Notes: a model not told the origin generated them from the letters alone. Counted from the stretch's first letter, positions 38,722 through 46,828 are shown. The stretch is 64,000 bases of DNA from Bacillus sp. EB106-08-02-XG196 (GCF_013396335.1 NZ_JABWSY010000006.1:62001-126000), one strand, 5' to 3'. Program-made: numbers and translations.

Positions 38722-40530
38722 ATGCAAAGTTCAGATATTGTATTATACAATCTATCGAAACAAGCAACGAAAGAAAATTATCAATATGACCGCTTATACC
38801 GAAATCTTTATAATGAAGGTTTCTATCTAAAAGCTTATTCTAAGATATACAAAAATAAAGGCAGTGCAACAAAAGGAATCGATGATGAAACAGCTGATGG
38901 ATTCGGTGAGGAAAAGATAAAAGCAATTATTGACTCACTAAAAGATGAGAGCTATCAACCGAAGCCAGTCCGTAGAATAAATATCCCAAAGAAAAACGGT
39001 AAGACAAGACCATTAGGAATCCCAACATTTTCAGATCGAATAGTTCAAGAAGTTTGTCGCATGATTTTAGAAGCTATCTACGAGCCAACATTCTCACAAC
39101 ACTCACATGGGTTTCGGGAAAAAAGAAGTTGTCACACCGCTTTAATCGAAGTTAAAAATACATTTTCGGGCGTAAACTGGTTTTTAGAAGGGGATATTAA
39201 AGGATTCTTTGACAATATTAATCATCAAGTGCTTATCAACATTTTGAGAAAGCGAATTAATGATGAGAAATTCATTCGGCTTATGTGGAAATTCCTAAAA
39301 GCAGGTTTCGTAGAAAATTGGAGATTCGAAAACACCTATAGTGGAACACCACAAGGCGGAATCATTAGCCCGCTATTAGCTAATATCTATTTGAATGAAT
39401 TCGATATGTTTATTGAAAATGAACTGAAACCATCCTTTGATATCGGAACTCCTAAGAAACGCAAAAGAAATACAGAATACCGAAAATACGATATGCGAAA
39501 TCAACGATTAAAGAAGAAAATTAAGGAGACCACCGAAGAAAAACTTCGCGAGACTCTAATTAAAGAGTACAAAGAGAACAAAAAGATTCTTTTAAACTTA
39601 CCCTATTATGAGTTGAGTAATGAAGGCTATAAAAGCATGAAATACGTAAGATACGCCGATGATTTTATTATCGGTGTCAATGGCAGTAAAGAGGATTGCG
39701 AGCAACTAAAAAAATGTGTAGGGGAATTTCTAAAAGAACATCTTCAGCTAGAAATGTCGGAAGAAAAAACGCTTATTACACACAGTACCAATCCTGCAAG
39801 ATTTTTGGGTTATGACATTTTAATTAGCCATGACTTAAGTGCAGCAAAAGATAAAAACGGTGTGGTTAAGCGAAAATATCGTGGCTATGTACAGCTGCGA
39901 ATTCCTAATGGAACGATTGAAAAAGTGATTATCAATCGTAAAATGGTCAAAGATATAGATGCGAAGCAATGGGATATGCTTCACAGACCTGCATTAATCG
40001 GTCTATCTGACTTAGAAATCATCGAAACGTATAACGCTGAACTCCGTGGATTATATAATTTTTATTGTCTAGCGGAAAACGTCAATCAAAAAATGTGGCA
40101 ATTACGATACGTCATGGAATACAGTTGTTTAAAAACACTTGCGAATAAATTCAAATCCACAGTTGGTAAGATGAAAGTAAAAAACAAGCAAGGTAAGGAC
40201 TGGGGAGTAAAGTACGAAACAAAGCATGGTGAAAAAATAGCGTATTTCTATAAAGACGGATTCGATAAGAAAAAAGAATTCTACAAATTTGATATTGATG
40301 AAAAACCTAACCTTTATGTATATCAAGGAAGAAACGACTTAGAAAAACGGTTGAGTGCAAAACAATGTGAACTATGTGGAGATAATCATCCTGACACGAA
40401 ATTTGAGATTCATCATATCAACAAAGTGAAGAATCTTAAAGGAAAGAAATATTGGGAATGGGCGATGATTGCAAAACAACGGAAAACATTGGTTGTATGT
40501 AAAAAATGTCATATTGAAATTCATAAATAA
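38722..40530 (+). CDS. ltrA: Group II intron-encoded protein: reverse transcriptase, maturase and HNH endonuclease
   Basis: A complete LtrA-like protein of about 602 residues. Conserved blocks include RPLGIPTFSDRIVQ, HGFREKRSC, GDIKGFFDNI, TPQGGIISPLLANIYL and the catalytic YADD (near 310). A maturase (X) domain follows. The C-terminal HNH endonuclease has CELC (about 549-552), IHHIN and CKKCH (about 593-597). No frameshift or stop is seen, so splicing and retrohoming look possible. The ATG at 38722 gives the usual start MQ-S--VLYNL; an ATG at 38698 is in frame. Confidence 0.95.
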   Translation: MQSSDIVLYNLSKQATKENYQYDRLYRNLYNEGFYLKAYSKIYKNKGSATKGIDDETADGFGEEKIKAIIDSLKDESYQPKPVRRINIPKKNGKTRPLGIPTFSDRIVQEVCRMILEAIYEPTFSQHSHGFREKRSCHTALIEVKNTFSGVNWFLEGDIKGFFDNINHQVLINILRKRINDEKFIRLMWKFLKAGFVENWRFENTYSGTPQGGIISPLLANIYLNEFDMFIENELKPSFDIGTPKKRKRNTEYRKYDMRNQRLKKKIKETTEEKLRETLIKEYKENKKILLNLPYYELSNEGYKSMKYVRYADDFIIGVNGSKEDCEQLKKCVGEFLKEHLQLEMSEEKTLITHSTNPARFLGYDILISHDLSAAKDKNGVVKRKYRGYVQLRIPNGTIEKVIINRKMVKDIDAKQWDMLHRPALIGLSDLEIIETYNAELRGLYNFYCLAENVNQKMWQLRYVMEYSCLKTLANKFKSTVGKMKVKNKQGKDWGVKYETKHGEKIAYFYKDGFDKKKEFYKFDIDEKPNLYVYQGRNDLEKRLSAKQCELCGDNHPDTKFEIHHINKVKNLKGKKYWEWAMIAKQRKTLVVCKKCHIEIHK

Positions 40531-40551
40531 AGATAGATATTTGTAAGTGGA

Positions 40552-40585
40552 GAGCCGTATACTCTGAGAGGAGTACGTACGGTTC
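40552..40585 (+). ncRNA. Group II intron domain V
   Basis: The 34-base catalytic hairpin: outer arms GAGCCGTAT and GTACGGTTC, inner stem ACTC/GAGT with a GAGA-type loop, matching the conserved domain V layout. It fixes the type and strand of the intron. Confidence 0.9.
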
Positions 40586-40646
40586 GGGGGGGAGTTTCTA
40601 GAAACCTACTGCAGAAATGTAGCAAGGCGCTGGATTCTTACCCTAC

Positions 40647-43073
40647 TATCGGTTTCGTTTAGCAGAACCAAATCTATTTTTGGGAAAATATAATCGTTTC
40701 AGGCAGGACGGTAATGGGACTGGATTACGAATTGATCTTGCCCGTAATTTTAGAAGCCGGAAAGAGGTCCTTGAAGGAACAAACTATTTATTTAAACAAA
40801 TCATGGGTGTACGGGTTGGAGAAATAGAATACGATGAAGCCGCTGAACTCCGGCTCGGTGCGCCATACCCTGAGGATGAACCATTTCCAATCGAGCTATT
40901 GTTGATAAATCAAAATAATGATGGTAAAGAATTGCCACCAGAGGCTGCTGAATCAGAAACAGAGACCGTACCTTCTGAATTTGATGAGGTGGATTTAGAA
41001 AAGTCGCAGCTTGAAGCTAGAGTGATGGCTTCAAAGATTAAACAATTAATTACAAATGAAACGAAAGTTTATAATCCAAAAACAGCATCATACCGTCCAG
41101 TAATGTATCGGGATATGGTGATTCTGCTCCGTTCCATGACTTGGGCACCTCAAATAATCGAAGAGTTCAAACAACAAGGAATCCCGATTTATGCTAACCT
41201 TTCCTCTGGATATTTTGAGGCAACTGAAGTTGCGATTATGATGTCGTTGTTAAGGGTAATTGATAACCCATTCCAAGATATTCCGTTGGCTTCTGTCTTG
41301 CGCTCTCCTATCGTCGGGCTAAACGAGGAGGAACTTGCACAAATACGACTGCACAATAAGGGAACTTTTTGGGAGTCTCTTAAGAGGTTCTGTCAAAGCA
41401 CACCTACCGAAAAGAATGAGCAGGTATACGAAAAGGTCCGGCATTTTTATGATAATTTGGACGAATGGCGTTCCATGGCGCGCCAGGGATCACTTTCAGA
41501 ACTAATTTGGCAGCTGTACCGGGATACACAGTTTTATGACTTTGTAGGAGGGCTGCCAGGCGGGAAACAGCGGCAGGCAAACTTACGTGCTTTGTACGAT
41601 AGGGCTAGGCAATATGAGCAGACTTCATTTCGAGGGTTATTCCGCTTTTTACGTTTTGTTGAGAGAATGATTGAAAGAGGAGACGACCTGGGAGCAGCAA
41701 GAGCGCTTGGCGAGCAGGAAGATGTTGTTCGGATCATGACCATTCATAGCAGTAAAGGGCTTGAATTTCCAGTTGTATTTATTGCAGGATTGTCGCGGAA
41801 CTTTAATATGTCTGATATCCGTAAACCATATATGCTTGATAAAGAGTACGGCATAGCAGCAAAATATGTAAATATTGAAAAGAGAATTTCTTATCCATCT
41901 TTACCTCAAATCGCATTTAAGCGTCGAAAGAAAATGGAAATGCTGGCAGAAGAAATGCGGGTTCTATACGTGGCCTTGACTCGGGCGAAAGAAAAGCTTT
42001 ATTTAATAGGCACCTTGAAGGATGCAGATAAAAAAATAGAACAGTGGAATGATGTAACTGCGAATACAGATTGGCTTCTTAAGGATTATGAAAGAGCAGC
42101 GGCAGGCTGTTATATGGATTGGGTTGGGCCAGCGCTTATTCGGCATCAGGATAGCCAAGAATTCAGAAAATCTGATAATACGCTTATTCCAACCGAGATT
42201 ACCTGTCACCCTTCGGCATGGAAAATGACAGTAATGAGTGCTGAAGAAGTAAAAAGTCAGGAAATCATTAAGAATATGGAAACAGACACTATACTAGAGC
42301 GGGTAGAAAAAAAGGAAATTATTCCAAAAACTTCTCCCTTTGGGCAAGAAATTAAGTCTCGATTAACATGGGAATATTCCTTTGCCAATGCCTCGACACA
42401 TCGCTCGAAGCAATCCGTTTCAGAAATGAAGCGTCAGCGGGAAATGTCTGATGAGCAAAGCGGTACCGAATTGCTAAGTAAGTTTAAAAAATCAATCACG
42501 AAACGTCCTAAGTTTATGCAGGAAAAGTCCTTGAGCCCTGCTGAGAGAGGGACAGCCCTCCATATGGTCATGCAGCATGTCGATTTGACAAGACCTGTTA
42601 CGTTAGAGAACATTGAGGATCAAGTAGAGCGGATGGTTAACGATGAACTGTTAACGGTTGAGCAGGCAGAGGCCATTAATACCCAGCTAATTGTAGAATT
42701 TTTCGAGTCAGATTTAGGCAAAAGGATTATGAATGCAAAAGTGGTCAATCGAGAAATACCCTTTACTCTTTCATTGCCTGCATCAGAAGTCTATCCAGCA
42801 TGGAAAGATGAAGATGAATCTGTTTTTGTCCAAGGGATAATCGACTGTGTTTTTGAGGATGAGAATGGACTTGTACTTATTGACTTTAAATCAGATGGCA
42901 TTTCTGATCGTTACAAGGGTGGATTTATTCAAGCAAAACCAATACTAGAAGAGCGATACCGATTGCAAATCAATTTATATACAAAAGCATTGGAACAAAT
43001 CTGGAAGCGAAAAGTCAATGAAAGATATTTATTCTTCTTTGATGGAGCTCATATTTTAAATCTAGAAAAATAA
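40647..43073 (+). CDS. addA: AddA, exon 2 (residues 451-1258)
   Basis: The rest of AddA, in frame after splicing. It begins YRFRLAEPN, the end of motif III. Motif V (IMTIHSSKGLEFPVVF, near 816), motif VI (VLYVALTRAKEKLY, near 892) and the RecB-like nuclease (GIIDCVFEDE, IDFKSDG near 1194, then RLQINLY) are intact. The joined protein has 1258 residues, close to the Bacillus norm. No decay is seen, which argues that the gene is still used. Confidence 0.95.
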   Translation, partial: YRFRLAEPNLFLGKYNRFRQDGNGTGLRIDLARNFRSRKEVLEGTNYLFKQIMGVRVGEIEYDEAAELRLGAPYPEDEPFPIELLLINQNNDGKELPPEAAESETETVPSEFDEVDLEKSQLEARVMASKIKQLITNETKVYNPKTASYRPVMYRDMVILLRSMTWAPQIIEEFKQQGIPIYANLSSGYFEATEVAIMMSLLRVIDNPFQDIPLASVLRSPIVGLNEEELAQIRLHNKGTFWESLKRFCQSTPTEKNEQVYEKVRHFYDNLDEWRSMARQGSLSELIWQLYRDTQFYDFVGGLPGGKQRQANLRALYDRARQYEQTSFRGLFRFLRFVERMIERGDDLGAARALGEQEDVVRIMTIHSSKGLEFPVVFIAGLSRNFNMSDIRKPYMLDKEYGIAAKYVNIEKRISYPSLPQIAFKRRKKMEMLAEEMRVLYVALTRAKEKLYLIGTLKDADKKIEQWNDVTANTDWLLKDYERAAAGCYMDWVGPALIRHQDSQEFRKSDNTLIPTEITCHPSAWKMTVMSAEEVKSQEIIKNMETDTILERVEKKEIIPKTSPFGQEIKSRLTWEYSFANASTHRSKQSVSEMKRQREMSDEQSGTELLSKFKKSITKRPKFMQEKSLSPAERGTALHMVMQHVDLTRPVTLENIEDQVERMVNDELLTVEQAEAINTQLIVEFFESDLGKRIMNAKVVNREIPFTLSLPASEVYPAWKDEDESVFVQGIIDCVFEDENGLVLIDFKSDGISDRYKGGFIQAKPILEERYRLQINLYTKALEQIWKRKVNERYLFFFDGAHILNLEK

Positions 43074-43078
43074 AATAG

Positions 43079-43114
43079 ACGACATAAACCTATTGTGGTT
43101 TATGTCGTTTATTG
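43079..43114 (+). terminator. Terminator after addA
   Basis: ACGACATAAACC pairs perfectly with GGTTTATGTCGT around TATTGT, followed by TTATTG. Confidence 0.85.
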
Positions 43115-43116
43115 TT

Positions 43117-43233
43117 TAGCTACAGCGCCTATCCCCTCGAGGCATAAGTCAATCACTTCGGAAGGCAAAAAACGCCTTCTGTCAGCGCTTGTCTTATGCT
43201 TGTCGGGGCTGGTCAAGGCGCTTCCGCTTTTCT
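43117..43233. repeat. Dispersed palindromic Bacillaceae repeat, type 1
   Basis: A 117-base element that folds into one long interrupted hairpin. GCGCCT pairs with AAGGCGC, CCCC with GGGG, GCATAAG with CTTATGC and GAAGGC with GCCTTC, closed by an A-rich loop. It is much more GC-rich than its surroundings. I recognise this sequence as a type of dispersed repeat found between genes in many Bacillus-type genomes. It lies between addA and gerPF. Its function is unknown. Confidence 0.75.
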
Positions 43234-43235
43234 AT

Positions 43236-43454
43236 TTAATTATTCCCGCCAATTGGCTGGTCGATCAAATCAGCATCTAGTACATTTGTACCACTTATGC
43301 CGCTGGCTGTGAAAATAATCCCTCCGGTATTAAAGCCTCCTGAACCTGCATTAGTCTTTGAGGCACTTTTTGGAGAGATATAGACGGTATCCCCGAACTG
43401 TACAACTCCACCGCTTACATTAACAATCTGAACTGGACCAATTATCGCTGGCAT
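43236..43454 (-). CDS. gerPF: Spore germination protein GerPF
   Basis: Last gene of the gerP operon, 72 residues. It begins MPAIIGPVQI and has VQFGDTVYISPKS and GSGGFNTG, shared with GerPA. GerP proteins let germinants pass the spore coat. AAAGGAT lies before the ATG. Confidence 0.93.
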   Translation of the reverse strand: MPAIIGPVQIVNVSGGVVQFGDTVYISPKSASKTNAGSGGFNTGGIIFTASGISGTNVLDADLIDQPIGGNN

Positions 43455-43513
43455 TTTTAATACATCCTTTTCATTATTAACACTTACAAATTATGTGATA
43501 TCCTATTCAAAAG

Positions 43514-43900
43514 TCAATTGCCTTGTTCATTGTCTTTATGGAATAGCTGCCTGATATGTTTAACCCTGGCTTCCATTGAGACGATTTCACTGTTTCCGAC
43601 ATGAAGAATGGCAGCGGAAGACATTGCGAGGATGGAGATATTATTGACCTTAATGACAGGAAGAGTATTATGAGTCGACATTGTTATTTTTTCGTTGATT
43701 GGCAGTAAAGGAATTGGTTCTGAAAAAACAGGATATCTTGAAAAATTTCCTTCTTTGGCATAGAATACATCAGCTTCCCGTTGAACAGCTAAGGCTCGTG
43801 AAAAACCATTAATGATTCGGGAATCTCCGAGTTGAATGGTAGAGGCAAAGGAAGCCGAGTTCACTTTAATGGCATTTACTACAGAAGTTCTCTGGAGCAT
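43514..43900 (-). CDS. gerPE: Spore germination protein GerPE
   Basis: Fifth gene of the gerP operon, 128 residues. It has the repeated GerP pattern of short hydrophobic strands around IQLGDS and LHVGNSE. It starts at 43900 after AGGCAGG, close to the gerPD stop codon. Deposited in the coat during sporulation; the molecular role is unknown. Confidence 0.9.
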   Translation of the reverse strand: MLQRTSVVNAIKVNSASFASTIQLGDSRIINGFSRALAVQREADVFYAKEGNFSRYPVFSEPIPLLPINEKITMSTHNTLPVIKVNNISILAMSSAAILHVGNSEIVSMEARVKHIRQLFHKDNEQGN

Positions 43901-43914
43901 ATTCTTAAGCCTGC

Positions 43915-44085
43915 CTAAAATAACGGCACAAATGGTCCGATTATAAGTGATTCTGCAGGAGTGTCAAAAGTGGAAGCTAATTGAATGGTTTGGGTGTCGC
44001 CAACAAATACGAGTGAAGAACTTGCTACTCCCATAATTCTTATGGTATCTACATTGAGTTCACGATTATATACTTCAAAGTTCAT
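43915..44085 (-). CDS. gerPD: Spore germination protein GerPD
   Basis: Fourth gene of the operon, 56 residues (MNFEVYNREL to GPFVPLF). It carries the family block VDTIRIMGVASSSLVFVGDT. Its start overlaps the end of gerPC by 11 bases. Short and easy to miss, but operon position, size and sequence leave little doubt. Confidence 0.9.
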   Translation of the reverse strand: MNFEVYNRELNVDTIRIMGVASSSLVFVGDTQTIQLASTFDTPAESLIIGPFVPLF

Positions 44086-44695
44086 TCTGTGTATTCATTC
44101 CTTTCACGTTCTCTGGTAAATGATTTATAAATATTAAAATACCTTTTCTGATTTCCTGTTTAATTAATTCAACAATACTTTCCTCTGTATGAACTTCACC
44201 TTCACGGTTAGAGGCTGAAGAATTTTGTATATGATAATCTATCCTAGCTGGAAGCTGCTTCAAGATATCTTGTTTGATAAAGTCTAAATAGGAGTCGTCT
44301 AAACTTACATTTAATTGATTTTGGGTTTCCTTAAATAGTGCTGGCAGGTCGGTTTCTAAATAATGATAAATAGATTCTTCTATTTTCATAGACCGCTGCA
44401 TTTGTGCCTTAGGATGTATGGGTGTATTTATCGATTGATTTTGAACAGCGAAATCTTCAATATTTGCCAAATCCGATGGGTTTAGCCCAATGTTTAATGT
44501 TCCGTCAAGAGTTTCAACCTTCAATTGATCGAATTTATATTCAATCTTATCAACCTTAATGCTAGGCTTATCCTTTAATTGCTTCATTTCTTCCTGTAGT
44601 TTTTGAATGGTCTGTTCCAGTATGGCAATTCTCTTTTCCTGTGTTTGTAAAGTCATTTGGACCCATTGAAGAAGTTGTGAATAATCCTGATACAT
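44075..44695 (-). CDS. gerPC: Spore germination protein GerPC
   Basis: The largest GerP protein, 206 residues. An N-terminal coiled coil (about 15-45, KRIAILEQTIQKLQEEMKQL) is followed by the conserved VDKIEYKFDQLKVETLDGTLNIGL segment and a helical C-terminal half. It is required for the permeability of the inner coat to germinants in Bacillus. Confidence 0.93.
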   Translation of the reverse strand: MYQDYSQLLQWVQMTLQTQEKRIAILEQTIQKLQEEMKQLKDKPSIKVDKIEYKFDQLKVETLDGTLNIGLNPSDLANIEDFAVQNQSINTPIHPKAQMQRSMKIEESIYHYLETDLPALFKETQNQLNVSLDDSYLDFIKQDILKQLPARIDYHIQNSSASNREGEVHTEESIVELIKQEIRKGILIFINHLPENVKGMNTQNEL

Positions 44696-44704
44696 ACCAT
44701 CACC

Positions 44705-44944
44705 TCACTGTTTAGCTTCTTCTCTTCCCGCGCCGCCCAAAGGTACTGCAACACTGCTAGTTTGCCCGTTTGTTGTTTGAGGGCCTCCTGCTGTCGGGGC
44801 TGGAGCTTTAAAACCGCCAGTGTTATATAGATAAGAAGCAGGTTTAATAATTCCCGCGCTGCCAATTTGCAGAACAGAGGAATTTGTAATACTGTTAATT
44901 TTAATGAAATTTATTTGAATGGATTGCTGGATATAAAAATTCAT
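44705..44944 (-). CDS. gerPB: Spore germination protein GerPB
   Basis: Second gene of the operon, 79 residues. It begins MNFYIQQSIQINFIKI and contains SSVLQIGSAG and a Pro/Gly-rich tail, as expected for GerPB. Confidence 0.92.
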   Translation of the reverse strand: MNFYIQQSIQINFIKINSITNSSVLQIGSAGIIKPASYLYNTGGFKAPAPTAGGPQTTNGQTSSVAVPLGGAGREEAKQ

Positions 44945-44962
44945 TTAAAAACCAACCTTTCC

Positions 44963-45187
44963 TTAGGCATTAAGGAAGATTCCTTGATCAATACCGTCTG
45001 AATCATTTGTGTTCGTATTACTTAAATTATTATTATGAACATTTAAACTTTCACCCGTATTAAAGGACCCAGCCCCGGAGAAAGTTCTTGCAGATGAAAA
45101 TGGCATGATTTTATAGACATCTCCAATATGAAAAACTGAACTGCTGCCAAGTGAAATGACTTGAGCAACTCCTACAATCGCTGGCAT
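44963..45187 (-). CDS. gerPA: Spore germination protein GerPA
   Basis: First gene of the operon, 74 residues. It begins MPAIVGVAQVISLGSSSVFHIGDV, closely similar to GerPF. The ATG at 45187 has GAAGGGTG upstream; an in-frame GTG at 45196 lies inside that site. A sigma-K promoter is visible upstream. Confidence 0.93.
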   Translation of the reverse strand: MPAIVGVAQVISLGSSSVFHIGDVYKIMPFSSARTFSGAGSFNTGESLNVHNNNLSNTNTNDSDGIDQGIFLNA

Positions 45188-45218
45188 AAACAACACCCTT
45201 CACCTTTTTTTCTCCTAA

Positions 45219-45245
45219 TATCGTATGTATGGGTTGGTGTAATGT
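45219..45245 (-). promoter_or_regulatory. Sigma-K promoter of the gerP operon
   Basis: On the minus strand, AC (45245-45244) is followed after 16 bases by CATACGATA (45227-45219), matching the sigma-K consensus AC-N16/17-CATAnnnTA. This agrees with the known mother-cell, late expression of gerP in B. subtilis. Confidence 0.7.
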
Positions 45246-45439
45246 GATTCATTCGCCCAATAAAAGTAAAAAGTGTTCCTTTTGAAAATCTTACCGTTGT
45301 ATGTTGGGAAAATAATAGGATTAGGTATAAATACCTATACAATTATCAAAAATGGTATATTAGTAGGATATAAGATAAAGAGAAAAGGACTTATGATGTG
45401 TTTAAGAGGTCAGTCGGAAAATAAAAACACTGATTCTCG

Positions 45440-45523
45440 ATAAAGGCAAAACTGGTGAAAATCAGTGACGCAAAGCTAAAGGGGCTAAGGTGCATTTGCA
45501 CTACGCCAGCCAGTTACCGAAAG
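45440..45523 (+). ncRNA. Cyclic-di-GMP-I (GEMM) riboswitch
   Basis: The sequence carries the conserved core GGCAAA, a stem with a GAAA tetraloop (ACTGgtGAAAatCAGT, 45451-45466), GACGCAAAGC, GGGGCTAAG, a variable hairpin (GTGCATTTGCAC) and the 3' end GCCAGCCAGTTACCG. This is the c-di-GMP-I aptamer. Its last bases TTACCGAAAG (45514-45523) are perfectly complementary to CTTTCGGTAA (45603-45612) inside the terminator downstream, a likely antiterminator pairing. Confidence 0.9.
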
Positions 45524-45594
45524 AACAGGGTGTTTTACTATGCTGCAGCAATATATACATAGGGATGTCTATGTGGATTGTTGTACTACATTGT

Positions 45595-45628
45595 TAACCC
45601 CCCTTTCGGTAAAGGCGGGGTTATTTCT
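45595..45628 (+). terminator. Riboswitch-controlled terminator
   Basis: AACCCC and CCTTT pair with AAAGG and GGGGTT around a CGGT loop, followed by a T-rich stretch. It shares the segment 45603-45612 with the possible antiterminator formed with the riboswitch tail. Confidence 0.85.
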
Positions 45629-45726
45629 ATTCTAATTCACCAACCCTGCCAAACCGATCGTTTCTTCTTTATGTTTTGTGATCAAAGCGGTTTTCAAAAA
45701 AACTAGAATAAGGCGGGTGGCATTGT

Positions 45727-46335
45727 ATGGGACTATTAAAACAGGTTCAACAAAATAATCAGGGACAAGGTGCAGAGCACAAATTGTACCAGTCGAAAAG
45801 GCTGACTAATAGAAGGAATTCATGGAAACCTTTAGAGTTGCAGGATCTAATTCGTAACGGGACAATGTCAAAAGAAATGGCTCTCTACCTCTGTACATGT
45901 GTAAAAGCTAGATTAAATATTCTAGTTAGCGGGGGAACAGGGGCTGGTAAAACAACCCTTGTCAATGCTCTTTCCACTTTCATCCCAAAAGCGGAAAGGA
46001 ATATGATTGGAGATGTTCGTGAAAAGGCAGGACGTGAAATACTCCGGACAGAAAATAAAGGACTTGATGGTTTTCTTGCAACAGGACACTCCAGCAGTCC
46101 AAGTAATATGATTGATCGCTTGGAAATCATTGCCTATCTTGAAGGGATGAATTTGCCTATCAAAGCGATTAGGGAAAAAATCGCCAGTACTATTGACATC
46201 ATTGTCCACCTTTCACGAATAAATGATGGAACAAGAAAAATCACGAAGATAACAGAGGTTCAGGGAATCGAAGGGGAAAATATTGTGCTTAGAGATATTT
46301 TTTCTGTTAATCTTCTCGAAGGTTCTTATTATTAG
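45727..46335 (+). CDS. Internally deleted CpaF/TadA-type secretion ATPase
   Basis: A 202-residue relative of CpaF, the ATPase of Tad/Flp pili, which normally has about 450 residues. Walker A (GGTGAGKTT, 69-77) and the C-terminal part (AIREKIASTIDIIVHLSR, KITKITEVQG) are well kept. About 200 N-terminal residues between the start and KPLELQDLI are missing. Near residue 91 a second in-frame gap removes the acidic box and Walker B region (about 50 residues). The family HAN motif reads HSS. The frame is open with a ribosome site and terminator. It looks like a remnant or a repurposed fragment; no other pilus genes are nearby. Confidence 0.75.
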   Translation: MGLLKQVQQNNQGQGAEHKLYQSKRLTNRRNSWKPLELQDLIRNGTMSKEMALYLCTCVKARLNILVSGGTGAGKTTLVNALSTFIPKAERNMIGDVREKAGREILRTENKGLDGFLATGHSSSPSNMIDRLEIIAYLEGMNLPIKAIREKIASTIDIIVHLSRINDGTRKITKITEVQGIEGENIVLRDIFSVNLLEGSYY

Positions 46336-46350
46336 AACCTTCTTTTTTTT
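46317..46350 (+). terminator. Terminator after the CpaF-like gene
   Basis: GAAGGTTCT pairs perfectly with AGAACCTTC, followed by eight T; the stop codon lies in the loop. Confidence 0.9.
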
Positions 46351-46418
46351 AGGATTTTAGGGATGCCTATGGTATGATAGTGTTGCTATAAGCATTGCAT
46401 ACATAGGAGGAAGAATAA

Positions 46419-46778
46419 ATGATTCATGGTCACGTAACAGCTTGGGTTTTGGCATTAATTTTATTTATTGTAGCTATATTTTTACTAAAAGGCGGAAAAG
46501 AAAAGGGCGCTAAAATTGTCCAAATGATACTGCGAGTTCTTTATTTATTGATAATTGCAACAGGTGTTGGACTACTATTCATGCTTTCCAATATTGATTT
46601 GTTGTATATACTAAAAGCAGTCGTAGGGATTTGGGTAATTGGCCTTTTTGAAATGATCCTTAGTAAGGTTGCACAAAACAGAAAAACTTCCGTTTTGTGG
46701 ATACAGTTTGCTATCGCGTTCTTGCTTGTACTCTACTTAGGTTTTGATAAATTACCAATGTCCATTTTTTATGTATAA
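46419..46778 (+). CDS. yisL: UPF0344 membrane protein YisL
   Basis: A membrane protein of 119 residues with four hydrophobic helices (about 5-23, 35-55, 62-80, 92-108). It starts with MIHGHVTAWVLALIL, characteristic of the YisL/DUF1516 family. The function is unknown. Its place downstream of gerP agrees with B. subtilis. AGGAGG precedes the ATG. Confidence 0.9.
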   Translation: MIHGHVTAWVLALILFIVAIFLLKGGKEKGAKIVQMILRVLYLLIIATGVGLLFMLSNIDLLYILKAVVGIWVIGLFEMILSKVAQNRKTSVLWIQFAIAFLLVLYLGFDKLPMSIFYV

Positions 46779-46793
46779 TATCTGTTTATTTAA

Positions 46794-46828
46794 CTGAGCT
46801 GTCCGGTTTCTTGGCAGCTCCTTTTTTA
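46794..46828 (+). terminator. Terminator after yisL
   Basis: GAGCTG (46796-46801) pairs with CAGCTC (46815-46820), followed by CTTTTTT. Confidence 0.8.

Larger units (their letters stand above)
38124..40646 (+). mobile_element. Group II intron inserted in addA
   Basis: A 2523-base group II intron in the same orientation as addA. The 5' end GTGCGCC matches the GUGYG consensus. The 34-base domain V (40552-40585) has the AGC triad and mirror arms (GAGCCGTAT, GTACGGTTC). Domain VI follows, and the intron ends in ...CCCTAC. Removal joins ATC at 38123 to TAT at 40647 and restores QSI-YRFRLAEP, the conserved motif III of AddA. It carries its own reverse transcriptase gene in domain IV. Confidence 0.95.

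Noticed and set aside
44653..44865. Minus-strand frame of 70 codons overlapping gerPB and gerPC
   Set aside because: Both gerPB and gerPC are clear by sequence and order; this frame is a shadow.
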